A stretch of 64,000 nucleotides of DNA from Megalonaias nervosa (Eukaryota; Mollusca; Bivalvia; Unionida; Unionidae), in contig JAECUM010003200.1 in assembly GCA_016617855.1 (NCBI GenBank), forward strand, positions 1 through 64,000, read 5' to 3'. Shown here piece after piece: positions 46,941-58,299 of this stretch. The notes below the pieces were generated by a model. That model worked only from the letters and a program-made list of their open reading frames with translations. It was not told the origin of the DNA and did not search any database. Every line of letters begins with the position of its first letter. Positions within the stretch are counted from its first letter, which is position 1. The position numbers and the translations under genes are program-made.

Positions 46941-47060
46941 ATCTCTAAAATCTAATAAATGAAGGGTCAGCCCTCTTTCACCAGAAAGCATTGCCAGAAG
47001 CAAAACCAATTTGTATGAAAGCAACCATAAGTGTCTCAGGACAATATTAACACCCCATGT
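46941..47060 (-). pseudogene. DIRS-like tyrosine recombinase, N-terminal part
   Basis: One minus-strand frame reads TWGVNIVLRHL (compare 'P.WdvdkVL.yL'), then KLVLLLAMLSGERGLTLHLL and DFRD (compare 'LTlKLa.LLaLlSgqR.qTLh.LDirn'). The Arg in SGER is at the first catalytic arginine position. After a stop at about 46938 the downstream H-x-x-R...Y part is not recognisable. Confidence 0.72.
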
Positions 47061-47317
47061 GACTTCTTGGGTAGATTAGGTTTGTTAAATGTTCTTCTCC
47101 TAAAACATTTAATCAGTAGGTGTTGGAGTAATTTGAACCATCAGACAAAACTAGAACTGTGCTAATAGTAGATTTGGCTAATTCATAGCAATGTATCATT
47201 ATCCATTATGAAAGACCATAGCTAAGGATTCCAAAACAAACTATACAAATAAGCAAAGTCGATAGATCTGGTTTTGGTCATAAAAGGAAAGAAATCACTG
47301 GAAATATGCCCAATATT

Positions 47318-47882
47318 CTAACTGTGTTGACTGTCTAAAAGTGGAGCATTAAATATCAGAAACTGGTTTTGGTAAGTTTCTGTTTTCCATAGCCTTCCTG
47401 ATAACTGAAATACTTCCAAGAAGAGCTTTTTCAATGGATGAATTATGTGGGGGTCCTGTGGAAAAACAGAATCTTGGATGTTTTGAGCAGTATGTTTAAC
47501 TGATTTGACATAAAAGATAGTAGTCTGGGGAACCATGGCTGAGTACTAAAGATTGGTGCTACCATGACAACCTCCTCTCCCCCCCCACCTTCCAGTTCTA
47601 AAGAACTCTAAGAATTAAACTGAAAGGTAGAGTGAAATTACTCCAAGATACAGAAATGGCATGAACAAATGAAGCTTGAGGGTCTGGTTTAATCTGTGTG
47701 ATAGAACATGAGCCTCCATGTTCAATGTGACAAGCACTTAGCCAAATATCTACTGATCTACACATTCCAATATGTGAAAAAGCCAGATTGTTGAGTTCCT
47801 CAACCAAGCCAAACCTCCATTTTATTAACGTATGAAAAGCAATGGTACTGTCCATAAGAGGTCTTATTTTCTGACCCTTCAT
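47318..47882 (-). pseudogene. DIRS-like RNase H C-terminal part and linker
   Basis: Frame 47598-47882 (94 codons) has RPLMDSTIAFHTLIKW (compare 'v..DN.Tav.YInk.GG'), EELNNLAF, SVDIWLSACHIEHGGS (compare 'i.lsA.HIPG..N') and KPDPQASFVHAISVSW (compare 'PDP.A..vDAfs..W'). Frame 47318-47536 continues with QDPHIIHPLKKLFLEVFQLS. Key Asp and Asn residues are partly replaced (DST for DNT; HGGS for PG.N), so the enzyme is inactive. Confidence 0.75.
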
Positions 47883-48715
47883 TCCTGAGCATTGTAAAAT
47901 GAAGATGACCTGCTTTTAGGTAAAGGATTAATGTGCCAGTCTTTCTTCTGATGACCAACAGCCCTCTGCCAATAAGCTAACCCACCATATGTTAATATTA
48001 CTACTAAGAATGAGGTATGATTGGGATACAGAAACAGGGCAAATGGTAAAATGCACATTTTGAATCTACCAGTGAACAAGTTTGCGACCTTTATCACCCA
48101 AAACCATGGAACTTTCAAATTTACCCCTATGCAATTTGGTATTTTAGTCTTTCTCTGTGTCAATGGCTCTGCAGGGCATGTGCCACATATGTCACTCCAG
48201 GTTCACTGGCAACCATAACTCCAATCAACCTAGTGAAATCACAAATGGGAAAGGAAGGTTACCTCAGGAACTGCTGGCAGTTAGATACCAAATTAGCAGC
48301 CTTTGCTTCTATAAGGCACACAGTCATGTGAACAGAATTAGCAATGAAGTCCCCCCAAAACAACAACTTGAATAATAAATCCCAGGTTATGCATCAAAAT
48401 CCAATGTCTTGCACATTTCTTTTACACAATGAATGCATCTGCCTGCAGTAAACTCATCAATATCCACTACATTTACAATGTCCAAGTTTGTACATTAATG
48501 GCTTTGATAACTTTGTGAATACATGAACAGCAGAAGACAATCCATTTGGAAGGCAAGAGAATTCATAAAGTGTGTTATCCCAACGTTATCTTGAGAAAAG
48601 TCAGTGCAAAGCATAATGTGTCTTCTTTTTTCCCATTAGCTTAATGGCAGAATGTAAAGTTACAGTTTGATGCATATTCACTGAAGTGTTTAATTAGTAT
48701 CGGGTTTTAGAATAT
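47883..48715 (-). pseudogene. DIRS-like reverse transcriptase and RNase H N-terminal part
   Basis: Minus-strand segments in different frames are LHSAIKLM (about 48660), LYEFSCLPNGLSSAVHVFTK (48567-48508, compare 'YeFtcLPNGLssAPrvFTKl'), a damaged 'YiDD' region (about 48470), LGFIIQ (about 48395), LIGVMVASEPGVTYV (about 48235-48190, compare 'liGlmvAs.PGv.yg.LhyR') and HINPLPKSRSS (about 47930, compare 'HIN.LEl.Av'). The order and spacing leave little doubt about the family; numerous stops make it a relic. Confidence 0.75.
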
Positions 48716-48861
48716 GTCAAAAAAGAGAAAAGTGAGTGGCAATTTAGAGCAGGACCTAACAACATTTTTTCCAGCACTTCCTCATTGTCACTGAAGTTAT
48801 TTTGGGGGTGAAAATATTTTAGCTGAAACTAGTGGCATTCAGTTGTATATTCCAGCAAAAA

Positions 48862-48865
<4 letters not shown>

Positions 48866-48912
<47 letters not shown>
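48866..48912. repeat. (GA)n microsatellite at SINE-A tail
   Basis: About 47 bp of GA directly follow, on the minus strand, the SINE-A tail 'aaaatccaaatctct'. In other copies the same tail leads into (AC)n. Confidence 0.98.
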
Positions 48913-48917
<5 letters not shown>

Positions 48918-49216
48918 ATTTTTAATGTAGCTTTAAAAAATTGTCAGTCATATCACTATGATGTCTGCAGTGTGGCAATTTATAGTAATGTCTAGCACTG
49001 AGGCATCATGCTGCAGACATGTAGCATGAAGTCCCACCCAGTCACATTATCCTGACATCAGGGTGACCAGTCCTAACACTAACCTCTTAAAGCTGAGCAC
49101 CAAGCAGCTGTTAGTACCATTTTTCTAAGTCTTTGGTATGACTCAGCTGGGGTTCAAACCTGTGACCTCCTGAATCTGAGGTGGATGGTCTAACTACTAG
49201 GCTGCCAAAGCAGTTC
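48913..49216 (-). mobile_element. SINE-A, full-length, inserted in DIRS-like element
   Basis: From the tail 'ttaaaaatccaaatc' (minus strand) through 'actgcagacatcatagtgat', 'gactgggtgggacttcatgc' and 'gcattaagaggttagtgtta'-like body to the head (B-box-like 'caggtttgaacccc' at about 49150-49163; A-box-like 'ctagtagttagacc'). It lies between the RT and Gag-like parts of the DIRS-like element. Confidence 0.9.
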
Positions 49217-49299
49217 CAGCAAACAACTTTAAAATCCAAGTGCCAGAATGTTTTTTTGTTAAAAATGTGACACTGTTTTGCCTGTAATGAAAATCCGTA

Positions 49300-50240
49300 T
49301 TAAGCTGGGAGGTAAGAAAGACATTCATTCAAGCACTTACAGATAAGGTATCACTGGCAGCTGATTCCACTGCCAGTATAAGCCCTTACCCAATTTGAAC
49401 TGCTTTTTCAACCATGTGACTTTTAAAAAATGGTAGATTGTATGAGTATGGACAGGACTTTAAAAATGTAAGTTTGTACATAAACTGTTGATGAGAAGGC
49501 AAAATATGTCACATGTCAAGCAGCACATTAGAACACCTCTAGAGTCCTGTTATTCTCTTTATTTGTGAGAAAAAGGTCCAATTCAGAGGATACAAATAAA
49601 ATGATGGTAATGATCTCAACTTTTTGCACTTGGATGTCAGGAAACTTATTATGGTTTGAAACTTTTAACCAAACTTCCAGAGTTTCCTTTGGCATGGCTT
49701 AATTCTTGCATTTCCTTGGCTGCATGAACTGTGCATAGCAGAATTCACAACAGCAGCCAGTTTGTCCAAAATGACAGGACCTGTAAATCTTGAGTTGATT
49801 AAACTGTGACAACTCTGCCACAAAATGCACAAAAGAACCTCAGCAAATTCATTTGCAATGTTTCCTGCAAAGTGGTTTTCTAATTTGTCCCCTGGTATTG
49901 CCCGAGTGAGTGAGTCATCATTGTTGTTGTTGTTGTTGGCGGAGGTTCCTCAGTGCTATCATAAACTTGGAATGTTTAAAATGTCTGTTTGTGCATGCAG
50001 TTTTTTAGAGGATGACACTGTCAACATTTGGTTTCGAAGTGACACCCCATTAATTGAAAGCTTTTGTTGGAGATCAGTTTTTTGCTGCCTCAATTGTTCA
50101 TTTTCAATGCACTGGTTAATTATCTGGTTTGTAAATGACTGTTTGTGTAACATGACTTTCATCACATTGCTGGAGATGAAGAGGGTGAAAGTAGCCCTGC
50201 TAATTGAAATGACTGCTCTGCAGCCCCAAGAGCTCAAAAA
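49300..50240 (-). pseudogene. Gag-like part of DIRS-like element
   Basis: Minus-strand frame 49959-50237 (92 codons) contains a Gln/Leu-rich, likely coiled-coil stretch (CIENEQLRQQKTDLQQKLSI). Downstream, MPKETLEVWLKVSNHNKFPD with IQVQKVE (about 49690-49610) resembles the 'P.vN..IW..l....r..D...Q..Q' segment of DIRS Gag proteins. The identification rests on position 5' of RT and this weak pattern. Stops interrupt it. Confidence 0.45.
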
Positions 50241-50470
50241 AGATGCCCCAAGTCATTATCATAAGCCATATCAATATTAGATATAGTTGTAGTGGGTTTC
50301 CTACATGAATGAAACCCTTTGTTATTCTCTCATGATGTTACTCAGCCAAAGAGGGTAAAACAAGCACTTCTAATTGAAATGACTGTTCTGCAGCCCTATG
50401 AGCACCAATAGCATTTTTGATCACAGTGTCATGAACCATATTGATACTAGATATTATAGTTGCAGTGCTT
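50176..50470. repeat. ~172-bp tandem duplication at the 5' side of the DIRS-like element
   Basis: 'gctaattgaaatgactgctc' with 'tgcagcccc' (50196-50225) recurs as 'tctaattgaaatgactgttc' with 'tgcagccct' (50368-50397). 'ccatatcaatattagatata' recurs as 'ccatattgatactagatatt', and 'gtttcctacatgaatgaaac' as a diverged version. The offset is about 172 bp. Confidence 0.85.
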
Positions 50471-50757
50471 CCCACAAAACGTTTTATTCATCTGTAACTG
50501 TATGGTTGGCCATAGTTTCTGGCAAAAATCGACATTTCATGGGAGGCTGTTTTTTAGTATTACATGTAGCACACCACCCATCATTATGGAAGCATCCCTG
50601 ACCAGTGCAATAAAAAGCTGCTGCATGAAGGAATCACTGTACTGCAATATAAAGGAAATCATACTAACCTGAGTTATACTGTCTTTTACTGGAGTCTTGA
50701 AAATGCAAGGAAACAACTTGAGCTAATGGAAAAACTACAAAACTTAGTAGCTAAAAT

Positions 50758-50863
50758 CATGAACTGACCATCATTTTGGACTTGTGTACTGACCAGTCAT
50801 GTGACCTATTCATGAACTGACCATCACTTTGGACTTGTGTACTGACCAGTCATGTGACCTATG
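50758..50863. repeat. 53-bp tandem duplication, 2 copies
   Basis: 'catgaactgaccatcatttt' starts at 50758 and 50811. Copies differ at about two positions. It abuts the right inverted repeat of the DIRS-like element. Confidence 0.96.
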
Positions 50864-51243
50864 CAAGATCTCATGTGGTCCCTTATAGTATGAAAGGTTT
50901 AATTAAATGTAGGATGTATTGACTGTAAAATGAATGAAGTACAGCTTGTTTCTTAATCTTGTAATTGGTTTCATGCATCTGAAATCTGATGTTTATGATA
51001 GGTGATTGCTTAGTACAGTAGTCTTTTAAAACATGCCTGACTAGTTCCTTGTCTAAAGAGAAGTTTTCTTGACAGAATTATCCAATATGTGTGCCAGAAT
51101 TAAATTAAGGGCTTCACAATGAATCAATACAAAAATCAAGATGGGACTTTACAGGGACATAACTAAACAATGAAATGGAGGCACTTAATGCAACCATTGT
51201 CTAGTCACATGACACATCTATTAAAAGACTACAAAAGAATGTT

Positions 51244-51553
51244 GACCGCTCCGATGGCCTAGCAGTTAGAACATCTGCCTCAGATGTGGGAGGTTGCAGA
51301 TTCGAACCCTGGCCATGTCATACCAAAGACTTAGAAAAATGGTACTAACAGCTGCCTCACTAGACGCTCAGCATTAAGAGGTTGGTGTTAGTACTGGTTG
51401 GCCTGGTGTCAGGATAATGTGACTGGGTGAGACATCATGCTACATGTCTGCGGCATGATGCCCCAGTGCTAGACATCACTATAAACTGTCACACTGCAGA
51501 CATCATAGTGATATGACTGAAAAATTGTTAAAACTACGTTAAAATCCAAAATC
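51244..51553 (+). mobile_element. SINE-A, full-length
   Basis: Head with A-box-like 'tggcctagcagttagaac' and B-box-like 'gcagattcgaaccc'; body 'gtcataccaaagacttag', 'gctgcctcactagacgctca', 'gcattaagaggttggtgtta', 'gcctggtgtcaggataatgt'; tail 'atgactgaaaaattgttaaa' and 'aaaatccaaaatctc'. This is the best preserved copy and a good starting point for a consensus. Confidence 0.95.
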
Positions 51554-51554
51554 T

Positions 51555-51703
<149 letters not shown>

Positions 51704-51889
51704 TTATCGTGCATTAAATAAAACACATCTGACACACACTGTTACCTAAATGCATTTTGCCCAAGTTTTCATCTTTAGTATTTTTATAAAACAGCAGCTG
51801 TAAAATTCAGTAACTTTCAGATGATGCACATTTATAAACTCTGTCCAAAACATGGTACAAGCCATCATCAGGCAATAATGGATTTTTGG

Positions 51890-52078
51890 GAGATGTGGTG
51901 GTTCAGTGGTTCGCATATTGGACTCACAACCAAAAAGTTGCCAGTTCAAATCCTACCGAAGGATCAGCTACTGTGGTGTGTCCTTGGGCAAGGCACTTTA
52001 CTCCAACCAAAGTGACACTAAATAACCAGCATGTGTTGCTGTGCCATAAAGCATCAAATCAACCAACCAAACAAAAAC
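51890..52078 (+). mobile_element. SINE-B, full-length
   Basis: A-box-like 'tggtggttcagtggttcgc', B-box-like 'cagttcaaatcctacc', then 'gctactgtggtgtgtccttg', 'ggcaaggcactttactcc', 'gtgacactaaataacc', 'tgtgttgctgtgccataaag' and an 'aaccaaccaaac' tail. Confidence 0.93.
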
Positions 52079-52693
52079 AGATGGATTTTACTACCGGTAG
52101 ATTTTATTTTGAAGTTCAATTACTTTTTTTAATCATCGTTATACATATTTGTGAATGTTACAAACTAATTCTATCAAACAATGTGAAATCGTTGCTGACC
52201 AAGGAGCATTCCCAAGGTTTCATGAATGATATATTAGTGTCCTATCTCATTAATTAATGGGGTGATAGATTTAATTATTCCACTATTCATAAGATCACTG
52301 AGAAGAAAATGTGGCAGACATATTTTCACACCCAATATTGCATTCTTTATGAAAATGAATTTCATTAGATTATAACGGAGTTCTGCATGTTTGAATTGTA
52401 TAAATATCTTATTGTGTCCAAGAAATCCAACAAAAAGTTGTACATTCATTGGAACTGTCATTCAGTCAGATATAAAAAGTAATTCTAGCAGTAAAATGGT
52501 TGACTGGAACAGTAAATTAGGATATGTATGTGTCTGAAGGGTCATGGAAGCCTTCATAATCTGTCTGGAGGAAAGCAGTTATTTGTCTGACTTGACAAGT
52601 ACATAAAGACTGATCAATGTTAAATATATCATTATACCATCATCATTTGCATTTATTTTGGTAAGATAATTTTTCATCTTATACATTCTACAT

Positions 52694-52734
<41 letters not shown>

Positions 52735-53224
52735 CTACAGGCATTTAATACTTTCTAATGAATAAATAACATTTTCATGAAAATTCTTAAAGGTCAAGTG
52801 GCTCAGAGATCAGAATGATGATAAGCACTTAGAAGGGGGATCAATGATACTCAGGACCTTTGCAAGGCAATATGGTGACCTGTGCAAACAGACATTTGGC
52901 ACACACACACACAATCATTTCAAATATTTGCTGACAAGAGAGCTTTTAAGAATTTATGTAAGTTATGACCAAATTAAAAGATTTTCATATGAAGAAATAA
53001 CAAACTGGATTTGCTTCATTTTAGCTCCTTCATTTGATTTGTGCACCTTTTTTCTTCTCTGATTTGGTGCCTACTGAAAATGGCTGCCTGTGCAAGTGCT
53101 CTGCTTGCACATAGCTTGTGCTGAACCTGGTGCTGCTTTAAATACAAAGATGAAGCTCAATTGATCCCAAAAATAGCTCCTTTGCATAAATACCAAATAA
53201 AAGAGTAGTAGGTCAAGAAATCTG
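52079..53224. other. No gene seen; (CAT)n
   Basis: (CAT)n at 52695-52733, a short AC run at 52899-52913 and a perfect 8-bp hairpin tgtgcaag/cttgcaca at 53089-53111. A 72-codon forward frame at 52844-53062 is not recognised. Confidence 0.5.
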
Positions 53225-54125
53225 GTTCAAGATGACACTTTCTGTAGGACACTTTCTGTAGAAATTTCTTCCAATGTCACTGATTGCATGTTATGAAAAC
53301 AACTATTTCAAGGTTTCTCTAGTTTTTGTATGTTCATCCATATTTACTGGCGCATCAGAATCATTGTCAAATACTGAAGAGTCTCTATGCCAGGACACTT
53401 TGTGTTAAAGTTGGTCTAATTCTGTTCAGCAGTTTTTTTAGATAAAGCTGTGTGCATTTTATTCTATTTTTAGTAACTGTAATCCTATTTGAAACCAGAT
53501 TAAGGTCATTTGTATAAATCTAAGAAGCCTTCAAGCTAGGAAAAAAATTCTGCCAAATTATGTTAAGCACTTTGTTTTATAAAGTTCTTAAAGGTTTGCT
53601 ATTTTTAATAACTATTGCCATATTCGCTGCCAGATTGGCATTATTTGTATAAAATTAAAAGCCCTTTAAGATGGAGGTACTTTATGTCAAAATTTGTCTA
53701 ATTTTATGAGTCGTTTATGATAAGGTCATTTAATGGATTTTATATTTTTAGTAACAGCAGTCTTATTTGAAGGCAAATTGATATCATCTGTAGAAATCTG
53801 AAAGTCCTTAATACCAAAATGCTCTCTGTCAAACTTTGGTCAAATTCTACATATTTTAATTTTAGTAATGGTACCCAAAATTTGTGCCATGAATAAGCAT
53901 CATTTGTATCAGTGTTCAAGGCCATTTTGATTCAATTTTTTTGGGGGGGAAAATCAAATTGGTAAAATTTCAATGAGCATTTTTGGTGAAGAATTTGTTC
54001 GAAGATTTTTCTGTTTTTGCTAACACTGTCCATATCATATAGTGGATCACCATCAATTCAACAAATCTGAGATACCATGATGGCAGAATGAAACCTGTAG
54101 AATTATGTGCAAGCAGTTTTTACAT
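53225..54125 (+). mobile_element. CR2 element, ~6 units, 3'-truncated
   Basis: Anchors like 'gccatattcgctgccagatt' and 'cagtcttatttgaaggcaaa' recur at about 53337, 53480, 53619, 53757, 53875 and 54028. It opens with a short direct duplication of 'gacactttctgtag' (53235-53262) and stops abruptly at 'caagcagttttta', where an inverted CR1 element begins. Confidence 0.78.
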
Positions 54126-54935
54126 GCCCACCATCATGCAGAGCATACTATATTATAAAGTTTTCCATCGATCTGTCACCAGTTTTAGTCTTGTGCAGAA
54201 ACTTGAATTGTGCACCATCTACAATTCTCAAATTTGTGGATAGCTTGCACTTCTGGTGAGGAAGAACCGTATTGATTTCGGGTTAAAAAAAAGGTCAAAG
54301 TTCATGGTCACCGTAGCTGAAAGAAGGAAAATAGTTTCCACACAAGACCTGCACTTGTGGTAGCAATGAAGTCTATTGATGGGGGTCATAAGGTTACATG
54401 TCAAGATGACTGATTAAGAATAAAATGATTTCCACAAAATTTCTACATCACAGACCTGAACCAAAATTGTGGATAACTTACACTGATATTAAGGAGAAAA
54501 TGTATTGATTTATGGGTCAAAAGGATAAGCCAAAGGTCACTATAACACAAAGAAGAAATAGTTTCCATAGAAATCCATTAGTTCTACATCATCGACCTTA
54601 GCCAAATTTTGTGTGGATGTCTTGCACTTATATGAAGAAGGAAACCTATCATTTTTATTGACAAAAAGAAAGTGGTTTTTTACTTAAAATGTTAGTTATC
54701 TACCATGTACCTCAACCAAAGTTTGTGGTTTCCTTTGACTATGAGTAAGAAAGAGGTCTATTGGTTTCAGAATGAAATGGTCAAAAGTCAAGGTCACTAT
54801 GATGAAAAATGTATAATACCATAGACAAAGTTTTTGAAGGTCTTGCAATTAATATAGAGAAGATGCCTACTGACTTTATGGTCAAAAGATCAAAGATCAA
54901 AGTCATTTTGGCTGAAAAAACAGTACCATGAACAG
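54126..54935 (-). mobile_element. CR1 element in inverse orientation, ~5 units
   Basis: On the minus strand the order is CR1 units ('atagtgacctttggcttatc', 'aagtgcaagacatccacaca') ending in the family 3' terminus: the reverse complement of 54126-54185 reads 'ggtgacagatcgatgg', 'tataatatagtatgctctgc', 'gatggtgggcatg'. This is the only CR1 copy in the window on the minus strand. Confidence 0.78.
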
Positions 54936-56335
54936 CAGCACATTATGCATCTGCCCCATGGCAGCATTAATATGGTTCAGTTGACTTGGAAGATTATTGA
55001 CCAAGGTGTCCCAATGCAGTCTTGAAGTAAACTTTATGTGCAGAAACCATTATTTTCTCTTGCCATGACTGTGACTTCTGACCTGACCTCTAGATTCTAC
55101 AATCTATAGGTTCCTTCATTACATTAAGTGCAAACCATCATCAAAGTCTGGTCAAGAAACTTCTTGAAGGAAAGTTCTGCAAGGTCCATTTTTTTCTTCA
55201 ACCACAATGATCCTGACCTTTGACCTTTCAACCCCCAAAACAATAGGCCTCTTCCATGTCTGTCCAAAGACGTTAAAGAAGCATCATCAATATCTTCCTT
55301 TCATCACAGATATTTGAATCCAGATAATGTCTATAACCAATTATGGCCAACATTGAGGTAGATTTGTATATGTATATATTATATATAAATGTTTCTGGGT
55401 GTTTAAACATGTGTTTGTGCATGTGTGTGTGTATATGTGCTAATGAAAAAGTTTTCAATCATGTATGTTGATGTGCACAATGCTCTATGTGCTGAATCCA
55501 TATTTAGTTGCTCTCATGAACACCAATCCATTATACCTTTTTCATGTAAGTGCAAACCCACTACAAACTTTGGTCAAAATACTAAAGTTATTATGGAAAG
55601 AAAAGAAAAGAATTTTCTGCTTTTAAATGACCATGAACTTTTAGACCCTAAAATTAATAGACTTCTTTCTTACAGGCAAGTCATCCAAAAGCACTGATGA
55701 AGGCATATTGTTGATATATGAAATTCTGTGTAGAACTATTTTGCTTCATTCAGTCACAGTGACCTTTACCTCTGACCACAATATTGACAAGTTTCTTCAT
55801 TACTACAAATGCAAACCATCCAAAAGTTTGGTCCAGGTCTGTGATCTAGAACTGATGTTACTGTGTGGAAACAATGTTTCTTTCTTTGTCACAGTGACCT
55901 TGACATTTAACCTCTGATAGGCTTGTTCCTTACCCCAAGTTTCAACCATCAACAAAGTTTGGTCCAGGTCTGTGATGGATAACATGTTATTATGTGTAAA
56001 CCATTTTTCTTCTTGAGTCACAGAAACCTTAAGCTTTGACATTGTGTCCCTAAAACTTGATAACTTCTTCTTTACCATAAGTACAAGACATACACATTGT
56101 CTGGTAGCTGTAGATGGTGGAGTTATTGTGTAGAAATTACTTTCAGTCAGTGACCTTGATCTTTGACAATTTGACTGCAAAACTGATAAGATTCCTCCTT
56201 GCTACATGCGCAAACCATCAAAATTGTTTGGTAAATGTATATGGTGATGTACTTGTCTTACTGTGCAGAAATGATATTGGTAACAGACTGATGGATGGAC
56301 ATGATCCTAACATAATAGGCTCCACATAATGTAAG
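54936..56335 (+). mobile_element. CR1 element, ~9 units, head-to-head with the preceding copy
   Basis: Forward units: 'gatcctgacctttgaccttt' (55207-55226), 'cagtgacctttacctctgac' (55758-55777), 'cagtgaccttgacatttaac' (55893-55912), 'cagtgaccttgatctttgac' (56149-56168), spaced about 127-135 bp, each with 'aaaccatc.aaagtttggt'. It closes at 'gactgatggatggacatgat'. The 5' segment 'ggaagattattgacc' and 'gtgtcccaatgcag' is shared with 2290-2315. A short (TA)n/(TG)n stretch sits at 55370-55440. Confidence 0.82.
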
Positions 56336-57443
56336 GGATTTTAAAAGAACTACCTTCAATTAAAATTTTAAAATCAAATCTGAAATCTGTTGGGGTGCAT
56401 ATAATGAACATACCTGACTTAATTCAAATGGAAAAGGAATGTTTATAGTTGGATGGAAGGTTTTGCACACAGCCTGAAATGGATCTGCACAGTCATCAGA
56501 TCATAATGGCTTCACTTTGCAACATGGGATTTCAATTGTTAACTGACAATCAGTGTGACAGTTTCAACACAAAATTGCAAACTCCAACAGCACTAAAATC
56601 ATGAATGCTTGAAAATGATGTCATCAAATCTCTATTTTCAGGAAAGAAGAAAAACCCAAACGGGTCAGATTTCAATATACTTAATTAAAAGATATGAAGC
56701 TAAACAAGTTCATTTCCTGTTGAATGATTAGACACAAGAAATTACAGTTAATCAATCATTTTTGTAAGCAGATCCTGCAAAGTTGGGACACATTAGCAAC
56801 AAGGGTAATTGTTCAACAGCAGGACTATAAACACACAACAAACATGGAATGCCAAAGCAATTGAAAAGCTTTTAAAGAAAAGTTAAGAAAACATGCAATT
56901 GATGTATTTGATTTTTTGTTGAACACTCTTTAGTGGTTCTGAAAAAGTTCTCTAAGCTGCGAGCCTTAAATGAACCATGCATTAACTGATGATTGCAGAT
57001 TTATTATGAACTTTGATTTCTAGAGATAAAGTGAAGTACTGCTTGGAAAATTTTATACAATGCTTCTTAATGAACGACCTCATGTGGTACCAAATGTTTA
57101 GCCAAAATAAGAAATACAATGTACTGTGGATAAAATTGTATTATTCTAACCTTTATAATGTCTCACATTTACCTAGAAAAATCTTAGCACATAATCAAAT
57201 ATACCTAAGTTAATTTACCTATCAATATTTAATACTGGTTTAGATTAAAGGGACATAAAATACTTTTTGCAAGAAGTATTTTGAATATTTAGAAAAACAA
57301 TGTGTTTATTTGTGTATGTTAAGTACTGTATATTATTTTAAAACTACAACCAAAAATTCTGCAATTTCACAAGACATACAATCCTGAGATCATGTCCTCG
57401 ACAATCGTTGTACAAAACTGCATTTACTATCCTCGTGTTGTTT
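56336..57443. other. No gene seen; AT-rich
   Basis: Unique sequence between the CR1 and SINE-C copies; no open frame beyond 66 codons. Confidence 0.55.
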
Positions 57444-57675
57444 TAGGTTTAATTCCATTTCTCAGTGCAAGATAGGCTATACATGGCAGCTAGTATAACT
57501 GGTGGAGGAAAAATTTGTGAAAGCCCCAGTAAAAACCACAGACCCACAGGAAGCTATTGGCAAGCTTTCTCACATACCCACACTGGCCAGCTCAAAGACT
57601 CGAACTTACATTGACAGAGTTGAGATGGCAGTGATCAGTAAAGGTGAGTGCTTTAGACCACCTGGGGCACTAATT
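57444..57675 (-). mobile_element. SINE-C, full-length with tRNA-like head
   Basis: On the minus strand: A-box-like 'ggtggtctaaagcactca', B-box-like 'gtaagttcgagtctttg', then 'gccagtgtgggtatgtgaga', 'aagcttgccaatagcttcct', 'tcctccaccagttatactag', 'ctgccatgtatagcctatct' and 'gaattaaacctaaaac'. It shows that the truncated copy at 32543 once had a tRNA-derived head. Confidence 0.92.
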
Positions 57676-58299
57676 AACCTCTTGTACATTTTTTAATCCA
57701 ATTGAAATGATTTTTGAGTGGATATAAAGAAATTATATAAAAAGATGGACAGAAGAAGAGAAGAAAAAAGAAATAATATTGATTTTAATGTGAAGTATTA
57801 AAATCCCCTTAGTCTGACCTACATTTATCCAACTATAACTGTAATAATAAAGAATGAACGGCAATTAAATTTATTCATATAACATACATACTCAAGAATA
57901 AGCCAAATAATTTAGGAAAAAATAATAGCCTGGAAGAAGGGAGGTTGGCTTATCTATGGGACAAGGTCTAAACCGAAGTGTTCTTGTTTTGCTACCAGTA
58001 CATAGTGATTATAGATCACTGAAGATGATGTTACATTTACAAACTATTTAAATGAATCCCTCGTCCATGTCTCTCAGACATGTTTATAAATTACACTCAA
58101 TATAGGAATTTTAAAAGGCATTTTGTCTCATAAAATCTGGAAAAAAAATCATGGAATTTTAAAGGGATTTTCAAAAAGAAATGCAGGGATAAGGGAAATA
58201 TAATACTAATGACTGAACATCATATTATTTAAAGTATTAAATACACAAAAAGGCTGATATTAATAACATAATGTATTTAAACACATTAAATATTATATA

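Larger units (their letters stand above)
46316..50903 (-). mobile_element. DIRS-like tyrosine-recombinase retroelement, decayed, ~4.6 kb
   Basis: Minus-strand coding remnants in the order Gag-like, RT, RNase H, tyrosine recombinase occupy 46.94-50.24 kb. A 36-bp sequence at 50868-50903 (atctcatgtggtcccttata...) occurs inverted at 46316-46351 with 31 of 36 matches; inverted termini are a hallmark of DIRS-type elements. A SINE-A with a (GA)n tail was inserted later (48866-49216). All frames carry stops and shifts. Ends are provisional because no target duplication is expected for this class. Confidence 0.68.

Noticed and set aside
51247..51325. tRNA gene at SINE-A/B/C heads
   Set aside because: A and B boxes are present but the cloverleaf is not complete, and the sequence continues into a family-specific body shared by dispersed copies, which is diagnostic of SINEs.
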